Source of the DNA: Bos javanicus
Lineage: Eukaryota; Chordata; Mammalia; Artiodactyla; Bovidae
DNA length: 64,000 bases
NCBI RefSeq assembly: GCF_032452875.1
Contig: NC_083870.1
Coordinates: 4,836,001 to 4,900,000 of the forward strand
Direction: 5' to 3'
In this document: positions 56,983 through 64,000 of the stretch, piece by piece
Layout of the letters: the number at the start of each line of letters is the position of its first letter
How positions within the stretch are numbered: the first letter of the stretch is position 1
Position numbers and translations under genes: made by a program
The notes under the pieces: model-generated
Told to the model about the DNA's origin: nothing
The model's input: the letters and a program-made list of their open reading frames with translations, nothing else
The model's database searches: none

Positions 56983-57295
56983 GATCAGTTCAGTTGCTCA
57001 GTTGTGTCTAACTCTTTGCGACCCCATTGACTGCAGCATGCCAGCCTTCCCTGTCCATCACCAATTCCCAGAGCTTATTTAAACTCATGTCCATCAAGTC
57101 AGTGGTGCCATCCAACCATCTCATCCTCTGTCATTCCCTTCTCTTTCCACCTTCAATCTTTGCTAGCATCAGGGTCTTTTCCAATGAGTCTGTTCTTTGC
57201 ATCAGGTGGCCAAAGTACTGGAGTTTCAACTTCAGCATCAGTCCTTCCAGTGAATATTCAGGATTGATTTCCTTTAGGATGGACTGGTTGGATCA
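56983..57295 (-). mobile_element. BovB LINE 3' end, antisense
   Basis: From the tail gatcagttcagttgctcagt through accttcaatctttgctagc to ggatggactggttggatc. It is of the gaatattcaggattgattt variant. Only the last ~310 bp of BovB are present. Confidence 0.93.
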
Positions 57296-57364
57296 TATCT
57301 TGATGCATAGTAGATAATAACAATGAAAAAAGTAAACAGATGTATATTTATCAATTATGACAGA

Positions 57365-57720
57365 TGCTTTATCTATGTATTATATCTGTTAAAGTGATTT
57401 TACATGAATATACACACTTGATCATTGCAACAATCTTGTGAGGTGTGATTACTGGTGCATTTGTCAGATGAGAAAAGCCAAAATATAGGGACTTCCCTGG
57501 TGATCCACAGGTTAAGACTTTGCCTTACAATGCAGGGAGTTTGGGTTCGATCCCTGGTCTGGTAGCTAAGGTTCCCACATGCCTCAGGTCCCTGTCCCTC
57601 AGAAAACCAAAACAAAACAGAAGCAATATTGTAGCAAATTGAATAAAGACTTAAAAACAAAAAAGAAAGAAAACTGAGGTACAGAGAGACTGTGGCCAAC
57701 CCTTGATTCCACAAATAAGT
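57365..57720 (-). mobile_element. MIR SINE split by a CHR SINE
   Basis: Antisense MIR (gatcattgcaacaatcttgt, gaggtgtgattactggtgc, cagatgagaaaagcc) breaks at about 57487. It resumes at about 57668 (gaaaactgaggtacagagag, actgtggccaacccttg). Confidence 0.7.
57488..57667 (+). mobile_element. CHR-type tRNA-derived SINE (cetartiodactyl)
   Basis: Head gggacttccctggtgatcc and B box gggttcgatccctgg, then the CHR-specific tail gctaaggttcccacatgcc and gcaaattgaataaagactta. It has no Bov-A body, unlike every other tRNA-type SINE in the window. It is older than the Ruminantia-specific Bov-tA group. Confidence 0.88.
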
Positions 57721-57808
57721 TTCAAGTATTTTATTTGAATTTACATATTCAAAATCAAACTTGGAAATGTAGATTTGTAGCTATTGAGTTATAATTTGAT
57801 ATTTGCTT

Positions 57809-58003
57809 ACATCTGGTGGCTGAGATGGTAAAGCATTAGTCTACAGTGCGGGAGACCTGGATTCAGTCCCTGAGTTGGGAAGATCCCTGGGAGAAGGATA
57901 TGGCAGCCCACTCTAGTACTCTCGCCTGGAAAATCCCATGGATGGAGGAGCCATGGGGTCGCCAATAGTCGGACACTACTGAGCGACTTCACTTTCACTT
58001 TAC
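57809..58003 (+). mobile_element. Bov-tA SINE
   Basis: acatctggtggctgagatgg, ggattcagtccctgagttgg and gacactactgagcgacttca. The tggtaggctacagtcc block is shortened at about 57951. Confidence 0.93.
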
Positions 58004-58483
58004 ACAGGAAAAGCATATGTGTTTATTATCTAACAATTTGAAATCCTTGATAATTTGGAAATTCTTCCTCATAAGTGATTTCTTTAAAATCATACCTTAG
58101 ATGCCAGAATTTACTATTCATAATCCATGCTTCCTAGAAATTTTAAGGTAGCATGCAGAAATCAACAGTGGTAAAATGTTTGTATCTCCAATTAAATGGA
58201 CGGTATTTAAGTATTTAAAAAAATAATAAAACTACTTGTTTTTAGAAACATAGTTTTCTCACCTCCTTCAAATCTGAGAACTCTCAAATATTATTATCAA
58301 AGTGTTTCAGATTAAATAATTGGGACCTAAAAATAGGATTTTTTCTCTTATTATGAAGGTTATAACTTTTTATCCAGACAATAGATAAAAATATAGATAC
58401 AAATATAGAAAAAAACCTTAAAACATTCTTTAATAAATAGCCCTTATTAGTAGTTTTATTAATAACTTCATATACACTCACAT

Positions 58484-58697
58484 GAACTTTCCAGGAGGCT
58501 CAGTGGTAAAGAATCCACCTGCCTATGCAGGAGATGACATGGGTTTGATCTTTGGGTTAGGAAGATCCCCTGGAGAAGGAAATTGCTACCCACTCCAGTA
58601 TTCTTGCCTGGGAAGTCCCATGACAGAGGAGTCTGTAGAGTCACAAAAGAGTCAGACACAACTTAGCAACTAAACAACAAGAACAACACACACACAC
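58484..58697 (+). mobile_element. Bov-tA SINE with AC-rich tail
   Basis: aactttccaggaggctcagt, gggtttgatctttggg and cagacacaacttagcaac. The tail AACAACAAGAACAAC leads into a short (AC)n at 58687-58697. cacatg occurs at both ends and may be a target duplication. Confidence 0.92.
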
Positions 58698-58729
58698 ATG
58701 TTTTGAAAATTGGATTAATACTGCAGGAT

Positions 58730-59800
58730 TATTTTGCAACCCAACTTAATTTTACAATACATTGCCAATATACTGGTCAATTGTTTTCATTTCATCAAAT
58801 ATTCTTCTGAAACAAGAGTTTTAGTGGCAACATATGCAATGCAATGGAATATAATTAACTTATTAGACACTACAGTTATTTATAAAATTTTTTAAAATTT
58901 TAAATGTGCACTTCTGTACTTGCTTTTTCACAATGTTTATATAATATAATATATTATATATAAAATTGTTGTGTAGGAGATTATTTAGAAGTTTGATTTG
59001 TTACATAATTTTAAATTATTCCAAATTTGTTACTGTAATTTATAACTCAACTAAAATAATACAGTAACTTTCTTTCTCAAATCTACTGTTACATTGGAAT
59101 TATCTCTTTGAAAACCTTTACCATTGATAAATAAAATATTATTTTTTTCTTTAAAAAATTGCCCATTTTTGATCTATCATGAGGTTGACTATTTTAATGG
59201 TTTTGGTTTTATATTGTATGTGTGTATGCGTTATGTATGTACTGATGTGTAAATATATTCATTCTGCAAACCTTTTATTCTTTGTTTATGTACTTTTCTT
59301 GTTATTTAAGAGTTATTCTTATATTAAGGGTGTTAGTCTTTAAGTAGTACGAATGTTAACCTTTTTCTTTCTCATGTAAGTTAAAATATTTCTCCACTTT
59401 CCCACTTGCTTTTTTGTTTATGGTAATTATTTTTTCATGTGCAAAAGTTTGAATAGATGTAAGTTCTTGTTTCTTCTTTTTTCTTTACACTTTGAAAACA
59501 TTAATTATATTATTTATAATTTCATTATATCTTATTTCATATGTAGTTCTAGATAGTTTAACTAGATTTTACTTTGCTATCAAAGAAAGTTTAATTTATG
59601 TTTTCTTAAGAGTTAACTAATTTTCCCAGAACTAGTTGGTTGAAAAATCATACTTCTCTATTATTTTAGCATGCCAGCTTTTTTCCCTGGAATTCTGTTT
59701 CACAAGATATCTTACACTAGTATTATAATGTTTATATTATAATGTTTATATTACTGTAGCTTTATAGTATGCTGTAATTTCAAGCAATGAACATTCAGCT
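58730..59800 (-). mobile_element. old L1 (L1M/L1ME type), antisense
   Basis: Blocks of the L1 ORF2 C-terminal region can be read in complement (agagttattcttatattaagg, tttctccactttcccacttg, ttttgtttatggtaatta, ttactgtagctttatagtatg). The left part is 3'-UTR-like and very degraded. No frame. Confidence 0.55.
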
Positions 59801-60919
59801 TCCCAGTGAAACAGTTAGGACTTGAAGATGACAGCTAGAACATGTGCACAAGATAAATCTGAGCCAAATATTAAAGATTTGGGGGAAATTAACTGACAGA
59901 GCAAAGCCTATGGCATGAAACAAAGAAAGTGTGAAACAAATAGAAAGCTATTTGGACCAGAAACCCTCCCATAGCAAGCGTGGTGAGGATGAGGTAGAGA
60001 TTCCTATTAATTATTGATTTTGCCTAAATATTTTGAATAAATGGAGTAGAATTCATAATATTCAGCATCATTTTAATCATTCTCCACATATTTTGTTGTC
60101 TTCATGAGATTCTGACTTATAGAACACTGCTAAGTATTATGTATTACACAAAAAGACCATTTGGATAAGGTAGAATATACTTGCTAATTAGAGATATACA
60201 AATATAAAAGTACAAACTGAGCAAAATCATTAGAAGAGCCCACCATCCAGACTTGTTAACAAGACTGATCTCTGCCTGATTATGCTGTACACTGGACAAA
60301 CCACTGATACCAAATCCTGTAGAAATGAACAGGGAAAGAAAAGGGAATTAGATCCCATCAGTGAGCTATGTTTTGAATAACTGACATAGTCTTCATTATT
60401 GTGCAGATATCTCTCATTTTCCTTGGCCACAAGTTGGTTTGACCTGGTTTTAACTGTTATGCTTACATGGGAGAGAAAGGTGAACTCCCTGCTTTAGCTC
60501 AGCCCCTGAGCTCTTAGCAGACTGGTAAGTAACCTGGCTGTTGAGTGAGTCAAATTTTAGTGCCCTGGATTTGACTTCACATGCTGTTTGTCTGTGCTTT
60601 GGCCCTTCAGATTTTCTACTGATGCTTGTAAATCATTTGTCATCTCTACCACTGAGAAAGAAACCAAAAGATCCTTCATGAGTCAATGGTACTCATTTTT
60701 TTGAAAGGAAAATTTCTCTGGTCTCCCCACTCTATCTTGACAAGGACAGCAGCAAACCCTGCTCCATGAATACTAACAGAGTCCCCTGGCAGAGCTCAGA
60801 TATACAGGCCCAGTGCCCCCTACAATTGAGAAGCTGCAGACACTACCTCCTGGTAAGGTCCACTTGACCTGACAGGAGGTATCAGTTGAGCTGATGAAGG
60901 CCCTGTCCTAGGACTTGGG
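59801..60919. other. unassigned DNA
   Basis: No gene or repeat recognised. Confidence 0.45.
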
Positions 60920-61135
60920 GTGAAAAAGTTAAAGTGTTATTTTCTCATTGTTGTCCGACTCTTTGATGGACTAGAGTCTGCCAGGCTCCTCTGCCCATGG
61001 AATTCTCCAGGTAAGAATAGGGGAGTGGGTAGCCATTCCTTTCTCCAGGGGATCTTCCTGACCCAGGGATCAAAGCCAGGTCTACCTGCATTGCAAGCAG
61101 ATTCTTTACCATCTGAGCCACCAGAGAAGGCAAGA
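60920..61135 (-). mobile_element. Bov-tA SINE, antisense
   Basis: ttgttgtccgactctttgat, aggggatcttcctgacccag and catctgagccaccagagaag. A 7-bp duplication, acttggg, lies at 60913-60919 and 61136-61142. Confidence 0.93.
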
Positions 61136-61142
61136 ACTTGGG

Positions 61143-62129
61143 CTAGTCCCAACCAAATCTATGCTGATATTGCGAGCTAAAAGAAAACCACGAGAGAATC
61201 TGAGTGCATGAGACACAGCAAAAAAGGAGTGTGCAGGGTTATAGCTCAATCCTGCCTCAGAAATTCTGGGGCTGGTTGGGACAAAGGGTTAAAATCCCTT
61301 AAGATTTGCTTTGGCCTTGACTGCCTACACTCTCAACCTCCCCCGCCACTTCCTCACATTTCTAAGATGTCCCTTGTGCCGAATTCTTATTCAACTTCAA
61401 ACTGACAAACTGTTTTTAATCTTTTCTTTCCATCCAGCCTGGAGATTGGGAAGCAAAAATCAATACTGGTTGGCAGGTGATCAAGCTGCTTCAGACTGGT
61501 GTGAGGAAGGAGAAGAGCCAGAGAGCAAGGGGACAGGAGGAAGGAGAGGGGCAGCAGGAGGGGCTGGAGGCGTGGGGGAGGGAGTTTGACTAAGCACCAT
61601 GAATTACTAGCCAGAGGTCTAAAGGGCTGTGATTTCTCTGGCCTTGAGCAGGGGAGCTTGGGAATGCCATTAGAACAATTAGGTCAGGAGTTCACAGCTG
61701 TTGAGGTGCCTTTGAAGAGAGGCACAGAGAATTTTCCTGACAATCCATTGAGGGTGAGTGTGAGGGAGAGAGACAGCCAGAGAGGGGGGCTCGATCCTTC
61801 TGTAGTGTCCTCCAAGTAGAGACTCGACAACATCAGCCCCTAGGTGTGAGGTTGACTATTGCTTTATAAAAGAAAATGGGATAAACGTTTTCTTAATTCC
61901 ATTAAAAAATAAAGTTTGAAATATTTTCTCAAGGATGGCAGGGACGGATGTTATGGGGAAAGGTGCTCACCCGGACTTCTCTAAACCCAACGATCTGGGA
62001 GATTTAGTCTCCATTTCTGGCTCAGAGACACAGTGATCCTGATTATTTAATTATTGACATACTGAAAGTTTTAATAAGGCAGTAGATCCTCACTTCACTG
62101 GGTGGGAGCTAGGAAACGTGGCCTTTTTA
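61143..62129. other. unassigned DNA with purine-rich tract
   Basis: GA-rich from about 61498 to 61585. Short frames here encode only low-complexity Gly/Glu-rich strings. No gene or repeat recognised. Confidence 0.45.
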
Positions 62130-62350
62130 AGTGTTTGTTTAGTCTCCAAATTATGTCCGACTCTTTGCTACCCTATGGGCTGTAGCCCATCAGGCTCTTC
62201 TGTCCATGGGGATTTTTCAGGCAAGAATACTGGAGTGGGTTGCCATTTCCTTCTCCAAGGGACCCGCCCAACACAAGGATCAAGCCCACATCTCCTACGT
62301 CTTCTGCATTGCAGGCAGGTTCTTTACCACTGAGCTATTGGGGAAGTGTG
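62130..62350 (-). mobile_element. Bov-tA SINE, antisense
   Basis: attatgtccgactctttgct, tactggagtgggttgccatt and gcaggcaggttctttacc. aagtgt at both ends may be a short target duplication. Confidence 0.92.
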
Positions 62351-62724
62351 GAAAACCGATCAAAGCCTGGGCCACATTTGTGTGGCCACAGCAACAAAAG
62401 GGCTGCTATGTGGACCTATGATATAATTCAGACAAAATTCTGAGATTTTATCTAAAGATTCTTCCCTAACATTTACTTTCCCCAACATTTGGGCAGTAGT
62501 ATGGCCACTCTATTACCCTTCTCAGGGAAGGGACAATGTGGAGAGAACAAAGAGTCAAAATGTGAGCCTCCCAGCTTCTCTAGATAGTATTGTGCCAATT
62601 TGATGGTAGGTAAAATTCCTCAATGAGAAAGGTTTTTCAACATTAAGAATCAGGATTTTGGCATAATGTTAGGTATAGACTCCTAATTAGTCTCCTGCTT
62701 CCACTCCTTCTAGGAAAGGGGCTA
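62351..62724. other. unassigned DNA
   Basis: No gene or repeat recognised. Confidence 0.45.
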
Positions 62725-62736
62725 TACACTCTTCCT

Positions 62737-63006
62737 GCTGCTGCTAGGTCGCTTCAGTCGTGTACGACTCTGTGTGACCCCATAGACGGCAGCCCACCAG
62801 GCTCCCCCGTCCCTGGGATTCTCCAGGCAAGAACACTGGAGTGGGTTGCCATTTCCTTCTCCAATGTATGAAAGTGAAAAGTGAAAGGGAAGTCGCTCAG
62901 TCGTGTCTGACGCTCAGTGACCCCATGGACTGCAGCCTACCAGGCTCCTCCGTCCATGGGATTTTCTAGGCAAGAGTGCTGGAGTGGGGTGCCATTGCCT
63001 TCTCCT
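62737..63006 (-). mobile_element. Bov-A2 SINE, antisense
   Basis: Two Bov-A units in antisense with the linker atgtatgaaagtgaaaagtg. The perfect 12-bp duplication tacactcttcct lies at 62725-62736 and 63007-63018. The TGCTGCTGC end shows it is young. Confidence 0.97.
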
Positions 63007-63018
63007 TACACTCTTCCT

Positions 63019-63399
63019 AGAGTAGGTCAAAGAGTTTTTGTCTCCAGTGGAGGAGGAGTAGAGTAAAAAGGCAGTCGATGGTCACACGGGTTCTGCACAG
63101 TGTCCTCTATTATCATAGGATCCTTGGGCATGAGTAGGTAGAAAATACAAACCCAGGTCCTTAAGAGGGGAATCTCAGAGCAAAGAAAACTGTACTTCCC
63201 TTTCCAGCATGTAGCCGGGGAAGGCTGTGTAAAGGATGTAGAAGTCTGAGGCCAGAATTTTGTTACAGCAGAAGAGCAACAAAGATTGAGAAGCACCTAG
63301 GAGATGGGTCTTGCAAAGTGGTGGGATTCAAAACACACTGTTCTCCCAATATGGCACCATGGGCTATTGAATATTTCAAACTGACAGATTTGAGAAATG
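63019..63399. other. unassigned DNA
   Basis: No gene or repeat recognised. It may belong to the LTR-like element that follows. Confidence 0.4.
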
Positions 63400-63800
63400 G
63401 CATGTGCAGCAAGAAGTTTCTGACCTTCTTATATGTTATAAAACAGTCATATGAGATGTGTCTGTCCTATATTTAGAAGAAAGGAGCATTCTTGTCTCTG
63501 AAGAAGAAGAAACGGAGAGCGGAATCTGAAAGTACAGGACTTGCTAAGATTATTACCGTTAGCTCAATTTCATCCTATCACATCTTTCTGTGACTTTCCA
63601 CTCTTCATTAAATCTAGCAAAAAATCATTCAGATTTAAACTGGTTTTCAAGTCTTCATTTCCTTATGAAGCCTCCTGTCATGTGAAACTTATATTAAGTA
63701 TGTTTATGTGATTTTCTCCTTTGGTTTATCTCTTTAGTCTTTGTTGGTCTAATTTTCAGATCCAGCCAAGGACCCTAAGAGGGTCAAGGAAACATCTTTA
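63400..63800 (+). mobile_element. possible endogenous retrovirus-type LTR, 3' end
   Basis: The last ~120 bp (gtgattttctcctttggttt, tttgttggtctaattttcag, cagccaaggaccctaagagg) have the arrangement of a mammalian ERV LTR U5 end. The left boundary is unknown and no internal viral gene is visible. Confidence 0.4.
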
Positions 63801-63857
63801 TTCCAGTACAAAGTTATCCATTACAGTATGATGTGAGGAAAACAGTACAGAAATCTT

Positions 63858-63912
63858 TTCCCCCAAGCTTTATTATGGTACAATTGACATATAACATTGT
63901 ATAAGTTTGAGG
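63858..63912 (-). mobile_element. L1 3' terminus fragment, antisense
   Basis: ccccaagctttattatggta, caattgacatataacattg and tataagtttgag match the complement of an old L1 3' end. It is cut off by the BovB that follows. Confidence 0.55.
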
Positions 63913-63913
63913 G

Positions 63914-64000
63914 CAAAAGAAGACGGGGCAACAGAGGAAGAGATGATTGGCTGGCATCACTGATTCAATGGACATGAGGTTGAGCAGACTCCAGGATGTA
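63914..64000 (+). mobile_element. BovB LINE 3' part, cut by window end
   Basis: Sense BovB near its 3' end: gacggggcaacagaggaag, ctggcatcactgattcaatg, gacatgaggttgagcagac. It continues beyond base 64000. Confidence 0.88.

Noticed and set aside
61498..61589. Gly/Glu-rich frame in a GA-rich tract
   Set aside because: Low-complexity purine tract, not a protein signature.

Overview
The window is from a ruminant (bovid-type) nuclear genome. It carries many BovB (RTE-clade) LINE copies, tRNA-Glu/BovB-derived SINEs (Bov-tA and Bov-A2), young ruminant L1 3' ends and one CHR-type SINE, over older mammalian layers (L1M, L2, MIR, MER5, Tigger1). I cannot tell cattle, sheep, goat or another pecoran apart. 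I found no convincing cellular protein-coding gene or RNA gene. Every long reading frame is either a decayed transposon frame, a frame antisense to one, or a chance frame in AT-rich DNA. The window is best read as intergenic or deep intronic sequence.

Layout. 1-1385: a BovB insertion with an inverted 5' end, cut by the window start. 1.8-9 kb: old antisense L1, L1 3' ends and three Bov-tA SINEs. 9.9-14.6 kb: MIR and L2 relics in mostly unassigned DNA. 15.26-17.06 kb: a 5'-truncated L1 with a 13-bp target duplication. 17.6-20.1 kb: SINEs and a Tigger1 3' end. 20.1-31.8 kb: mostly unassigned, AT-rich, with two near-perfect 30-bp inverted repeats. 31.85-34.3 kb: BovB with a nested SINE, MER5, and a MIR split by a SINE with a doubled head. 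34.3-42.6 kb: mostly unassigned. 42.87-44.49 kb: a Bov-tA SINE split by a 3'-truncated L1. 46.0-52.1 kb: a long decayed antisense L1 peppered with younger insertions. 52.375-55.83 kb: a mosaic BovB. 57-64 kb: further BovB, SINE and MIR/CHR nests, an LTR-like end and another BovB at the right edge.

How the parts work together. The Bov-tA/Bov-A tails share the BovB 3' end and are thought to be copied by the BovB reverse transcriptase. The autonomous BovB and L1 copies here are all broken (frameshifts, stops, truncation), so nothing in the window looks able to move on its own. Target-site duplications could be read directly for many insertions, which gives a relative order of events.

The most interesting item is the BovB block at 52375-55829. 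Three head-to-tail BovB segments, apparently from different source copies, lie between one pair of 8-bp target duplications. This suggests template jumping by an RTE reverse transcriptase during one insertion. Next in interest are the 5'-inverted BovB, a 3'-truncated but A-tailed L1 with its own target duplication, two fresh-looking hairpins, and an unexplained ~1.9-kb block inside the old L1.
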